DNA of 52,625 nt, taken from positions 46,121-98,745 of the forward strand of contig NZ_LQZT01000034.1 in assembly GCF_001703635.1 (NCBI RefSeq). The letters run 5' to 3'. Below are positions 8,974 through 17,472 of the stretch, in pieces. How positions within the stretch are numbered: position 1 is the stretch's first letter; every line of letters begins with the position of its first letter. The notes under the pieces were generated by a model. It had not been told where the DNA came from and ran no database searches. It saw only the letters and a list, made by a program, of their open reading frames with translations. This stretch comes from Parahoeflea olei (lineage in GTDB: Bacteria > Pseudomonadota > Alphaproteobacteria > Rhizobiales > Rhizobiaceae). The translations under genes were made by a program, and so were the position numbers.

Positions 8974-10044
8974 TTACTGCGGCAGCTTGTCGTCCACGCC
9001 TTCGACGTAGAAGTTCATGCCGAGCAGCGTGCCGTCGTCGGAGGTTTCGCCTTCCTTGAGCCAGACGCTGCCGTCCTGCTTATTGATCGGGCCGGTGAAG
9101 GGATGCAGTTCGCCGGATTCGATCTTGGCCTGGGTTTCCTCGGCCATCGCCTTCACGTCGTCAGGCATGTTGGTGTAGGGCGCCATCGCCAGGATGCCGT
9201 CCTTGAGGCCGTCCCAGGTGGACTGGCCGCCCTTCCAGGTGCCGTCCATGGCCGCCTTGATCTGCTTTTCGTAGTACGGACCCCAGGTGTCGACGATCGC
9301 GGTCAGCTGCGAGTTCGGGCCGGCGGTGATCTGGTCGAAGGCCTGACCGAAGGCCTTGATGCCGCGCTCTTCGGCAACCTGCATCGGGCCGGTGGAGTCG
9401 GTGTGCTGGGTGATGATGTCGACGCCCTGGTCGATCAGCGCCTTGGCGGCGTCGGCTTCCTTGCCGGCGTCAAACCAGCTGTTGACCCACACCACCTTGA
9501 GCTTGAAGTCCGGATTGACCGAACGGGCGCCGGTCAGGAAGCCGTTGATGCCCATCACCACTTCCGGAATCGGGAAGGAGGCGATGTAGCCGGCCACGCC
9601 GGTCTTCGACATCTTGCCGGCGATCTGGCCGATGATGTAGCGGCCTTCGTAGAAGCGCGAGTTGTAGGTGGTCACGTTCGGCGCGGTCTTGTAGCCGGTG
9701 GCGTGCTCGAACTTCACGTCCGGGAACTTCTCGGCCACGGCGATGGTCGAATCCATGAAGCCGAACGATGTGGTGAAGATGATGCCGCAGCCCGAGCGTG
9801 CGAAGCGCTCGATGGCGCGTTCAGCATCGGGGCCTTCCGGCACGTTTTCGAGCGCCACGGTCTCGACCTTGTCGCCGAGCTTGTCCTGGGCATACTGCCG
9901 GCCGACCTCATGCGCCTGGGTCCAGCCGCCATCGGTCTTCGAGCCGACATAGATGAAGCAGGCCTTGAACTTGTCTTCCGCCATGGCGCCGGTCGCGGCG
10001 GTCATGGTCAGCGTCGCCGCCAATGCAAAAACAATTTTCTTCAT
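8974..10044 (-). CDS. BMP-family ABC transporter substrate-binding protein
   Basis: A 356-residue periplasmic binding protein of the basic membrane protein (BMP/PnrA-like) family, which captures nucleosides or purines. A signal peptide (MKKIVFALAATLTMTAATGAMA) is cleaved before ED. Family motifs include GSKTDGGWTQAHEVGR, FTTSFGFMDST, FEHATGYKTAPNV, YEGRYIIGQIAG and ITQHTDSTGP. The start at 10044 has an AGAGAGGT site; an upstream in-frame extension is not signal-like. It is the last gene of a four-gene operon (ATPase, permease, permease, binding protein). There is no lipobox cysteine, unlike spirochaete BmpA lipoproteins. The ligand is inferred from family only. Confidence 0.93.
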   Translation of the reverse strand: MKKIVFALAATLTMTAATGAMAEDKFKACFIYVGSKTDGGWTQAHEVGRQYAQDKLGDKVETVALENVPEGPDAERAIERFARSGCGIIFTTSFGFMDSTIAVAEKFPDVKFEHATGYKTAPNVTTYNSRFYEGRYIIGQIAGKMSKTGVAGYIASFPIPEVVMGINGFLTGARSVNPDFKLKVVWVNSWFDAGKEADAAKALIDQGVDIITQHTDSTGPMQVAEERGIKAFGQAFDQITAGPNSQLTAIVDTWGPYYEKQIKAAMDGTWKGGQSTWDGLKDGILAMAPYTNMPDDVKAMAEETQAKIESGELHPFTGPINKQDGSVWLKEGETSDDGTLLGMNFYVEGVDDKLPQ

Positions 10045-10125
10045 GTGGTTTACCTCTCTGTTGGTCCCCCGGACCTGCCGGGCGGAATGGGAAAGCAATA
10101 CGGAATACACGCGAAGGGCGCGCGC

Positions 10126-11046
10126 TTACCGGTCCGGCACGAAGGGTTGGCCCAGCGAAGCGGGAGTGTTCATCAGTGTCAAGCGGCGGTCGCGGGAAAT
10201 GATGACCAGAACCACCACGGTGGCGAGGTAGGGCAAGGCCGACAGGAACTGCGAGGGAACGCCGATGCCGAGCGCCTGGGCGTGCAGCTGCCCGATCGAG
10301 ACGGCGCCGAACAGATAGGCGCCGCCGAGCACGCGCCAGGGCCGCCAGGAGGCGAACACCACCAGCGCGAGCGCGATCCAGCCGCGTCCCGCGGTCATGT
10401 TCTCGACCCATTGCGGCGTGTAGACCAGCGACAGATGCGCCCCCGCGAGCCCCGCGCAAGCGCCGCCGAACATCACTGCGAGATAGCGGATGCGGATCAC
10501 ATCGATGCCGAGCGCATGGGCGGAAGCATGGTTGTCGCCGATCGCGCGCAGCGTCAGGCCCGCGCGGGTGCGGAACAGGAACCAGGCCACGCCGAAGGTG
10601 AGCAGCAGCGACAGGTAGAAGATCGGGTCCTGCCCGAACACCAGCCGGCCGACCAGCGGAATCTCGCTCAGTCCCGGAATCGAAAGGCTCGGCAGCTTGA
10701 TCCCGGCCGAGCCCACGAAGCTTTCCCCGATCATGCCCGAGAGTCCGAGCCCGAGCAGCGTCAGCGACAGGCCGGTGGCGACCTGGTTGGCCGCCAGCGA
10801 CAGGGTCAGCACGCCGAACAAGAGCGAGATCAGCGCACCGGCGACGATCGCCGCCAGCATGCCGAGCCAGGGCGATCCGGTCAGCAACGTGGCCGCGAAA
10901 CCGCAGACCGCGCCGATCACCATCATGCCCTCGACGCCGAGATTGAGCACGCCGGAGCGCTCGACCACCAGTTCGCCGATGGCCGCGATCAGCAGCGGGG
11001 TCGCCGCCGTCATGATCGTGAGAAGAATGTTCTGGGCGATATCCAT
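10126..11046 (-). CDS. BMP-type ABC transporter permease (second permease)
   Basis: A 306-residue inner-membrane permease of the BPD_transp_2 family (RbsC/YufQ-like), with about eight hydrophobic segments. It contains GELVVERSGVLNLGVEGMM and RTRAGLTLRAIGDNHASAHALGID, the latter being the EAA-like cytoplasmic loop that contacts the ATPase. The start at 11046 shares one base with the stop of the preceding permease (TGATG), showing translational coupling. It should form a heterodimeric channel with the product of 11046-12140. Confidence 0.93.
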   Translation of the reverse strand: MDIAQNILLTIMTAATPLLIAAIGELVVERSGVLNLGVEGMMVIGAVCGFAATLLTGSPWLGMLAAIVAGALISLLFGVLTLSLAANQVATGLSLTLLGLGLSGMIGESFVGSAGIKLPSLSIPGLSEIPLVGRLVFGQDPIFYLSLLLTFGVAWFLFRTRAGLTLRAIGDNHASAHALGIDVIRIRYLAVMFGGACAGLAGAHLSLVYTPQWVENMTAGRGWIALALVVFASWRPWRVLGGAYLFGAVSIGQLHAQALGIGVPSQFLSALPYLATVVVLVIISRDRRLTLMNTPASLGQPFVPDR

Positions 11047-12140
11047 CAGGCCTGGCCTCCAGCGCCCGCGGCGGCCTTGCGCCAGACGAGCCGCACCCGG
11101 TACGTGATCAGCGTGTCGCATCCCAACACGAAAAACAGAAGCAGGCCCTGGAACACCCGGCCGACCTTGTCGGAGATGCCGAGCGTCATCTGCGCCGCCT
11201 CGCCGCCGAGATAGGTCAGCGCCAGCATGAAGCCCGCGGCAATCGCGCCGAGCGGGCTCAGGCGGCCGAGGAAGGCCACGATGATGGCGGTGAAGCCGTA
11301 GCCCGGCGAAATGGTTTCGCGCAGCTGGCCGATCGCGCCCGAGACCTCAGCGATGCCCGCAAGGCCCGCAAGCGCACCCGACAGCAAGAAGGCGAAGAAG
11401 GTCATGCGGGTTTGCGAGAAGCCGGCGAAGCGCCCTGCCCGCGGATTGGCGCCCAGCACCCGCACCTCGAAGCCGTTCAGCGTGAAGCGCAGCATGAACC
11501 AGACCATGAGCGCCGCAAGGATCGCCAGCAGAAGTCCGTAATGGGCGCTGCCCTGCGACGGCAGGATCTCGGGCAGCCTCGCGGCCTGGGGGAAGCGGAT
11601 CGAACCCGGGAAATTGTTGCCGTTCGGATCGCGCAACACGCCGCGCGCGAGCCAGTCGAGAAACAGCTGCGCGGTGTAGACCAGCATCAGGCTGGTCAGG
11701 ATCTCGTTGGTGTTGAAGCGGGTCTTGAGGAAGGCCGGGATCGCACCCCAGGCCGCGCCGCCGACCATTCCGAGCAGCAGCATCAGCGGCAGCGTCAGCC
11801 ACGACTGGAAGCCGGGCATCAGGATCGGCACCAGCGAGCCGAGAATGCCGCCCATGATGAACTGGCCTTCGGCACCGATATTCCAGTTGTTGGAGCGGTA
11901 GCAGACCGAAAGACCGACCGCGATCAGGATCAGCGGCGCCGCCTTCACGGTCAGTTCGTGGATCGACCACATCTCCGTCAGGGGCTCAATGAAAAAGGCG
12001 TAGAGCGCGTCGAACGGGTTCTTGCCGAGCGCCATGAACAGGATCGCGCCGGCCACCAGCGTCAGGCCGAGGGCGATGAAGGGCGAGAGCACAGCAAACA
12101 GGGCCGACGGCACCGGCCGCTTCTGAAGTTCAATGCGCAT
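11046..12140 (-). CDS. BMP-type ABC transporter permease (first permease)
   Basis: A 364-residue inner-membrane permease, YufP/NupB-like. It has GLSVCYRSNNWNIGAEGQFIMG in the second membrane region and a cytoplasmic coupling loop around NGFEVRVLGANPRAGRFAGF, both characteristic of the larger partner in BMP-type importers. The start at 12140 overlaps the end of the ATPase gene by 11 bases; an upstream in-frame extension would be arginine-rich and lies wholly inside the ATPase gene. The channel partner is encoded immediately downstream. Confidence 0.93.
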   Translation of the reverse strand: MRIELQKRPVPSALFAVLSPFIALGLTLVAGAILFMALGKNPFDALYAFFIEPLTEMWSIHELTVKAAPLILIAVGLSVCYRSNNWNIGAEGQFIMGGILGSLVPILMPGFQSWLTLPLMLLLGMVGGAAWGAIPAFLKTRFNTNEILTSLMLVYTAQLFLDWLARGVLRDPNGNNFPGSIRFPQAARLPEILPSQGSAHYGLLLAILAALMVWFMLRFTLNGFEVRVLGANPRAGRFAGFSQTRMTFFAFLLSGALAGLAGIAEVSGAIGQLRETISPGYGFTAIIVAFLGRLSPLGAIAAGFMLALTYLGGEAAQMTLGISDKVGRVFQGLLLFFVLGCDTLITYRVRLVWRKAAAGAGGQA

Positions 12141-13710
12141 GCGCCGCCTCCGCCGGGTCCACGCCGTGGCCCGCGCCGTCATGGAATCCGCCCATCAGCA
12201 GGCCGATGCGCTCGCGCGTCATGGTCGCGGCCGGTTCGGGCTTCGAAAGCCGGCCCTCGTTGATGACGGAAATGCTCGAGGCAATCTCGAACACCTCGTC
12301 GAGGTCCTGGCTGATGACGATCACCGCCGAGCCGCTCTTGGCAAGGTCGACCAGCGCCTGGCGGATGCGGCTTGCCGCGCCCGCGTCCACGCCCCAGGTC
12401 GGCTGGTTGACCACCAGCACCCGCGGCTGCCGGTCGAGTTCGCGGCCGACGATGAATTTCTGCAGGTTTCCGCCCGACAGCGACCCGGCCGGCGGATCGA
12501 CCAGCGATTTGCGCACGTCCATCGCACTGGAGATGCGCTTGGTCGCCGCCGCCACCGGCCCGTTGTTGATCAGCCCCAGCCAGCCGCCGGTGAGAAACGC
12601 CTTGCGATCGGAGGCGTAGCGCGACAGCACCAGGTTGCCGCTCAGGCTCATGGTCGGCACCGCCGCGTGGCCGTGGCGCTCTTCTGGCACGAAGCTGCAG
12701 CCCATCAGCCGGCGCGCAGTGATGCCGAGGCGCCCGGCCGGGGTTCCGGCGATGCGGATGGCCTCGGGATTGGCGACCGTGACTTCGCCCGAAAGAACGT
12801 CGAACAGCTCGCTCTGGCCGTTGCCGGCGACACCGGCGATCGCGATCACCTCGCCCGCGCGGACCGTCAGGTCCACGTCCTTGAGCGTCACCGCGAACGG
12901 CGTGCGCGCCGGTGCCGAGAGGCTTGCCACCTCCACCAGCACCTCGCCGGGCTCGCCGAGACCGGCGCCGGTGATCTCGGCCACCTCGCCGCCCACCATC
13001 ATGCGGGCGAGCGAGGACGGGGTTTCCTTGCGCGGGTCGCAGGCGCCGGTGACCTTGCCGTGTCGCAGCACCGTGGCCCGGTCGCAGATCCGCTGCACCT
13101 CCTCGAGCCGGTGCGAGATATAGAGGACCGAGCGCCCCTCGGCCTTGAGCTTGGCAAGCGTCTCGAACAGCTTGTCGGCCTCCTGCGGCGTCAGCACCGA
13201 GGTCGGTTCGTCGAGAATGATGAGTTCGGGGTTTTGCAGCAGCGCCCGCACGATCTCGATGCGCTGGCGTTCGCCCACCGAGAGGTCGGCGACGTGGGCG
13301 GAGGGATCGAGCGGCAGGCCGTACTCGACCGACAGCCGCCGTGCCTCGTCCGAGATCCGCTCGATCGGAACATTGCCGTCGAGCGCAAGCGCGATGTTTT
13401 CGGCCACCGTGAGGGCTTCGAACAGCGAAAAATGCTGAAACACCATGCCCACGCCGGTGGCCCGCGCCTCGCCGGGGCTGCCGATCTTGACCGGCCGCCC
13501 CTTCCACAGGATCTCGCCGCCGCTCGGCTCGAGCACGCCGAACAGCATCTTGACGAGCGTGGACTTGCCCGCGCCGTTCTCGCCCAGAAGCGCATGCACC
13601 TCGCCGGGCGCAATCGCCAGGTCGATGCCGTCGCAGGCCCGGAGGCTTCCGAAGATCTTGGTCAGCCCCTTCGTTTCCAGAAGCGGTATCAGGTTTTGCC
13701 GATCGTTCAC
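12130..13710 (-). CDS. BMP-type ABC transporter ATP-binding protein (tandem nucleotide-binding domains)
   Basis: A 526-residue protein with two ABC domains in one chain, as in RbsA/YufO. Domain 1 is canonical: GENGAGKST (Walker A), VFQHFSLF (Q-loop), LSVGERQRIEI (signature), LIILDEPTS (Walker B). Domain 2 is degenerate in Walker A (GVAGNGQSE) and Walker B (VLVVNQPTW) but keeps LSGGNLQK; this asymmetry is usual for the family. The start is GTG at 13710, eight or so bases after AGGGGGC; longer in-frame starts lack such a site. It is the first gene of the importer operon; the promoter should lie in 13711-14012. Confidence 0.93.
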   Translation of the reverse strand: MNDRQNLIPLLETKGLTKIFGSLRACDGIDLAIAPGEVHALLGENGAGKSTLVKMLFGVLEPSGGEILWKGRPVKIGSPGEARATGVGMVFQHFSLFEALTVAENIALALDGNVPIERISDEARRLSVEYGLPLDPSAHVADLSVGERQRIEIVRALLQNPELIILDEPTSVLTPQEADKLFETLAKLKAEGRSVLYISHRLEEVQRICDRATVLRHGKVTGACDPRKETPSSLARMMVGGEVAEITGAGLGEPGEVLVEVASLSAPARTPFAVTLKDVDLTVRAGEVIAIAGVAGNGQSELFDVLSGEVTVANPEAIRIAGTPAGRLGITARRLMGCSFVPEERHGHAAVPTMSLSGNLVLSRYASDRKAFLTGGWLGLINNGPVAAATKRISSAMDVRKSLVDPPAGSLSGGNLQKFIVGRELDRQPRVLVVNQPTWGVDAGAASRIRQALVDLAKSGSAVIVISQDLDEVFEIASSISVINEGRLSKPEPAATMTRERIGLLMGGFHDGAGHGVDPAEAAHAH

Positions 13711-14012
13711 TTTGCCCCCTGGCTGTGATGCGCCCAATGGCCGCCTAGATTTGAGGCATTTTCCCAAAGAGCACAAGAATCAAGCTTCATCATCTCGCCC
13801 CCAAATTCAAGCACTCTTTTCCGCTGTCCCCGGTGTGCAATCGCGGCCGTCGTTCCATCGCCCGCGCCCTGCCCCGGACGCCCCGAATGCGAATTGCCGA
13901 ATGATTCCATTGCCGGATGTGAAACCATAGTCAATCGGCAGCCGCGCGCGACGGGTATTTGATGGCTTTTCCAGAGATTGCTTCAAACGGCATCACAGGG
14001 TTTGCTCCCGCC
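13711..14012. other. Spacer upstream of the ABC importer operon
   Basis: These 302 bases separate the ABC operon from the quinone oxidoreductase gene, both leftward. The 150 bases nearest the ATPase gene are noticeably AT-richer than the genes and probably contain the operon promoter, but no confident -35/-10 pair or terminator was found. No coding sequence is supported. Confidence 0.4.
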
Positions 14013-14987
14013 TCAAGGCTTGAGAACGGTGACGCCGGTGGTCTTGCGCCCCTCCAGATCGGTGTGGGCCCGCGCGGCGTCGGAGAGCGGATAGTGCTGG
14101 TTGATGCCGATCCTGACGGTGCCGTTCGCGACCACCTCGAACAGGGCTGCGGCCGACTGCTCGAGGTCGGCGCGCCTGGCGTTGTAGACGAACAGCGTCG
14201 GCCGCGTGGCAAACAGCGAGCCCTTCTGCGCGAGAATGCCGATATTGAACGGCTCGATCGGCCCGGAAGACTGGCCGAAGCTGGCCCAGAGCCCGCGCGG
14301 GCGCAGGCAGTCGAGCGAGCCCGGGAACGTGTCCTTGCCGACCGAATCATAGACCACGTCCACGCCCTTGCCGCCGGTGATGTCCTTGACGCGGGCGACG
14401 AAATCCTCGGTGCGATAGTTGATCACGTGGTCGTAGCCATTGGCGCGGGCAAGCTCCGCCTTCTCCTCGGAGCCGACGGTGCCGATCACGGTGGCGCCAA
14501 GCGCCTTGGCCCACTGGCCCGCGATCAGGCCGACGCCACCGGCTGCGGCATGAAACAGGATCGTGTCTCCCGCCTCGACCCGGTGCGTGCGGCGCAGCAG
14601 ATATTCCGCGGTCATGCCCTTGAGCATCATGCCGGCGGCCGTGTCGAGATCGATGGCGTCCGGCACCTTGACCAGCTGGTCGGCGGCGATCACCCGCTCC
14701 TGCGCATAGGCGCCGATCGGCCCGGCATAGGCGACGCGGTCGCCTTCCTTCAGATCGCTCACGCCCTCGCCGAGCGCGACCACCACGCCGGCCCCCTCGT
14801 TGCCCGGCACCAGCGGCAGGCCATTGGGCGCGGCATAAAGGCCGGTGCGGAAATAGACGTCGATGAAGTTGAGTCCGACCGCTTCATGGCGGATGCGCAC
14901 CTGGCCGGCTCCGGGCGCCCCGGCTTCGTGATCGCGCCATTCGAGAACGTCGGGGCCACCGTGGTTCGAAACAACAATTGCCTTCAT
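14013..14987 (-). CDS. NADPH:quinone oxidoreductase (zinc-independent MDR family)
   Basis: A 324-residue medium-chain reductase. The GroES-like N-domain contains EAVGLNFIDVYFRTGLY and VPGNEGAGVV, and the Rossmann domain carries the nucleotide-binding AAAGGVG in the QOR variant. There are no zinc-ligand cysteines, as expected for quinone oxidoreductases. Such enzymes reduce quinones or enones with NADPH. The start at 14987 has GGAGTAG 9-10 bases upstream. The gene lies downstream of pcs on the same strand with a 70-base gap and could be co-transcribed. Confidence 0.9.
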   Translation of the reverse strand: MKAIVVSNHGGPDVLEWRDHEAGAPGAGQVRIRHEAVGLNFIDVYFRTGLYAAPNGLPLVPGNEGAGVVVALGEGVSDLKEGDRVAYAGPIGAYAQERVIAADQLVKVPDAIDLDTAAGMMLKGMTAEYLLRRTHRVEAGDTILFHAAAGGVGLIAGQWAKALGATVIGTVGSEEKAELARANGYDHVINYRTEDFVARVKDITGGKGVDVVYDSVGKDTFPGSLDCLRPRGLWASFGQSSGPIEPFNIGILAQKGSLFATRPTLFVYNARRADLEQSAAALFEVVANGTVRIGINQHYPLSDAARAHTDLEGRKTTGVTVLKP

Positions 14988-15057
14988 CGAGTCTACTCCA
15001 GTCTGAAATCAGCAGGACGGCCAGCGGCCGCATATCGGGGACCGGTCCGGCGCGTCG

Positions 15058-15786
15058 CTAGCGCCGGCCGAGAGAGGGAAACAGCTGCATGATCGCGCCG
15101 ATGACGAACAGGTAGCCCCCCGTCAGCATCACCGCCCACATCAGCCATTCGGGGCTCTTGAAATGCAGAAGCAGCGCGTAGCCCGACAGCACCGACCAGA
15201 TCGCGAACACCGTCAGATTGAGCGGTCTCAATCTGACGACGCGCACGGGGTGCAGGAAATTGATCGGCAGGAAGGTCATCACCACGGCCGCCAGCACGAT
15301 GCCGAAGGCGACCATCTCGGACGGGTTGGTCACGAACAGGGTGAAGACCAGCATGTTCCAGACCACGGGAAAGCCCGAGAAGAAATTCTCGTCGGTCTTC
15401 ATGCCCATGTCGGCATAGTAGATCGCGCTCGACACCACGATCAGGCCCGCGGCCACGAAGGACAGCGGCTCGCCGATCATGCCGCTTTCATAGAGAGCAA
15501 AGGCGGGAATGAGCACATAGGTGACGTAGTCGATCACATTGTCGAGCATGATGCCCGACCAGTTGGGCAGCACTTCCTTGACGTTGAGCTTGCGGGCGAT
15601 CGGGCCGTCGATGCCGTCGATCAGCATGGCCACGCCGAGCCACCACCACAGGTCGATGAAGCGGCCTTCCGCCGCCGCCACCAGCGCCAGGAACGCCATG
15701 TAGGAGCCGCTGGCGGTCAGGATATGCACCGAGAACGCCCGGATCTCCGCGTAGGGAACACGGCGGTATTTAAATGGAAGCTTCAT
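15058..15786 (-). CDS. pcs: Phosphatidylcholine synthase
   Basis: A 242-residue integral membrane enzyme that joins choline directly to CDP-diacylglycerol, a route found in rhizobia, Brucella and relatives. The CDP-alcohol phosphotransferase signature appears in its Pcs-specific form, DG-x2-AR-x12-G-x3-D-x3-D, at Asp60-Gly61, Ala64-Arg65, Gly78, Asp82 and Asp86. About seven or eight hydrophobic segments are visible. The size matches known Pcs proteins. It starts 26 bases after the DUF1326 stop, so it may share a transcript with the DUF2182-DUF1326 pair upstream. Confidence 0.93.
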   Translation of the reverse strand: MKLPFKYRRVPYAEIRAFSVHILTASGSYMAFLALVAAAEGRFIDLWWWLGVAMLIDGIDGPIARKLNVKEVLPNWSGIMLDNVIDYVTYVLIPAFALYESGMIGEPLSFVAAGLIVVSSAIYYADMGMKTDENFFSGFPVVWNMLVFTLFVTNPSEMVAFGIVLAAVVMTFLPINFLHPVRVVRLRPLNLTVFAIWSVLSGYALLLHFKSPEWLMWAVMLTGGYLFVIGAIMQLFPSLGRR

Positions 15787-15812
15787 GCCGCCGACACTTT
15801 CTGTATGCGCAT

Positions 15813-16430
15813 TTAGGTGGGACCGCTCCAGTCGAGCTTGCAGATCTCGGCTGAGCGTCCTGCGAAATTCCAGTTCCGCCCGAAGGCCCGCATCTTGGAG
15901 CGTTCGGATTTGGCCACGATGATTTCAGGGGCGATCCAGTATTCCGAATTGCGGATCACCGTGTCCTCGCCATGGGTCTTGCCGGGGATCGGCGCGACCA
16001 CGCCATCGATGATCTTCGGGATCTTGACGATGCGCTTGTTGTCCTCGACCTCGTAGCTGATCGGCTGCTGTTCGACGCCAAGGAAATTGCCGACCAGGAT
16101 CGACAGCAGCGAGGTGGTGCCGCCGGCCTTGCCGGTGAAGATCTTGGTGAAGGCCTTGGTGGCGTAGATCGAGGCGCGCTTGTCGACGAACAGCCCGGCG
16201 GTCCAGTTGCCGCGGCTCATATAGCCGGGGATTTCCATGATCAGGCCGAGATTGAGCCCGGACAGGTCGGTGTCGCCGTAATAGCCGGTGTCGACCCGGA
16301 AGCCGGCCCAGGTCTGGCAATAGCCCTCGGTGGGCGGATGCTGGCCGAGCGAAATCACACAGGGGCAGAACACGGTGCAGTTGCACGACAGCACCAGCTC
16401 GCCTTTCAACGCCCACTCTACATCAGCCAT
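15813..16430 (-). CDS. DUF1326 domain protein with CxCx3CxC motif
   Basis: A 205-residue soluble protein of unknown function. The N-terminus starts MADVEWALKGELVLSCNC and carries Cys16, Cys18, Cys22 and Cys24 (CxCx3CxC) plus a Cys in EGYCQTWAGF, which looks like a metal or Fe-S site. No signal peptide is seen, so it is probably cytosolic. The start at 16430 follows GGGAG; a TTG six codons upstream is less likely. It begins 18 bases after the stop of the DUF2182 gene. This pairing is recurrent in proteobacteria as far as I know. What it binds is not established. Confidence 0.85.
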   Translation of the reverse strand: MADVEWALKGELVLSCNCTVFCPCVISLGQHPPTEGYCQTWAGFRVDTGYYGDTDLSGLNLGLIMEIPGYMSRGNWTAGLFVDKRASIYATKAFTKIFTGKAGGTTSLLSILVGNFLGVEQQPISYEVEDNKRIVKIPKIIDGVVAPIPGKTHGEDTVIRNSEYWIAPEIIVAKSERSKMRAFGRNWNFAGRSAEICKLDWSGPT

Positions 16431-16448
16431 CCGGATCCACTCCCGCAA

Positions 16449-17414
16449 TCACGTCAGCGCGGCTCCCAAAAGCACCGCGCCCCAGGCCGCCACTATCGCC
16501 CCGCCCGCGCGCGTTGTCACCCGGCCCGCGCCGGTTTTTTCCACAAAAGTGAACACCGTCAGCGCCGCCATCCAGACCACATTCATGCTGCCGACCGCAA
16601 GCATGATCAGCATCAGCGCCCAGCAGCAACCCAGGCACCAGAGCCCCTGCTCGATGCCGAGCCGGAACACGCCCGGCGTGGTGGTGCGCCAGCGCGCAAA
16701 CAGCGTGGTGAAGGGATTGCGGCACTTGCTGAGGCAGGCCTCCTTGAGCGGCGTGAACTGGTAGGCGCCGGCGACAAGCAGGATCACCCCCGCCGTCGCG
16801 CCGCCCACGGGCGTGCTGGCGGAGCCATCGGCAAACCGCCCCACGAGGATCTGGACGAGCGCGAACAGGGCGGCCGCCGCGGCCCAGACGGCGAGATAGC
16901 CGGCGGTCAGCATCAGCGGATGAACCACCGGCTCGCCGCGGCCCGCCGCGGTATCGGCAATTTCGGCATAGGTGCGAATCATCGGCGCCGCGGTGGGCAG
17001 CATCATCGCCGCGGCCATCGCCAGCCACATGGCAAACAGCGCGAGCCCCGCGGGCACGGAGGTGACCGCGAGCCGGCCCACCGCCGCGCCGCCCGAGAGG
17101 CAGAGATCGGCGAGGGTTGCGGCAAAGGAGCCCGGCTCGATCGGCAGCAGTGGCGCGATCACCGACATGCCGGGGCCGAGCGCCCGCGCGGACCCTTCGA
17201 GGATGGCGACCGAGCCAGCCATCTCGAGAAGGAACCACCAGGCAAGTGCGACCGTTAGAAGCACCATGGCGAGCACCGGCCAGAGCGGCCGCCGCGCCAG
17301 GCCGGCAATCGCCCGGCCCGGCCGGTCCAGCCGGTCGAAGCGTCCCTCGAGCGGATCGGTGTTTCCGCGCGGCGTCAACATGTGCCGATTGATCCCATGG
17401 AGTTCGTGTGGCAT
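16449..17414 (-). CDS. DUF2182 predicted metal-binding membrane protein
   Basis: A polytopic inner-membrane protein of up to 321 residues and about seven hydrophobic segments. DUF2182 hallmarks are WLAMAAAMMLPTAAPM, YQFTPLKEACLSKCRNP and QGLWCLGCCWALMLIML. The cysteine clusters CLSKC and CLGCC in or next to membrane segments suggest metal binding or thiol chemistry. The start at 17414 is uncertain because no clear ribosome site is seen; an ATG at 17381 is the alternative. It forms a tight pair with the DUF1326 gene. No transport or enzyme activity is established for the family. Confidence 0.8.
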   Translation of the reverse strand: MPHELHGINRHMLTPRGNTDPLEGRFDRLDRPGRAIAGLARRPLWPVLAMVLLTVALAWWFLLEMAGSVAILEGSARALGPGMSVIAPLLPIEPGSFAATLADLCLSGGAAVGRLAVTSVPAGLALFAMWLAMAAAMMLPTAAPMIRTYAEIADTAAGRGEPVVHPLMLTAGYLAVWAAAAALFALVQILVGRFADGSASTPVGGATAGVILLVAGAYQFTPLKEACLSKCRNPFTTLFARWRTTTPGVFRLGIEQGLWCLGCCWALMLIMLAVGSMNVVWMAALTVFTFVEKTGAGRVTTRAGGAIVAAWGAVLLGAALT

Positions 17415-17472
17415 GCGATGTAAAGGATCAACCGACCCCTAGGCAATCGGCAACAACTGAAAGGCCGAAGAA

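Noticed and set aside
8932..11214. A 760-codon plus-strand frame opposite the ABC binding protein and permeases
   Set aside because: It is antisense to well-recognised transporter genes and its composition is non-protein-like.
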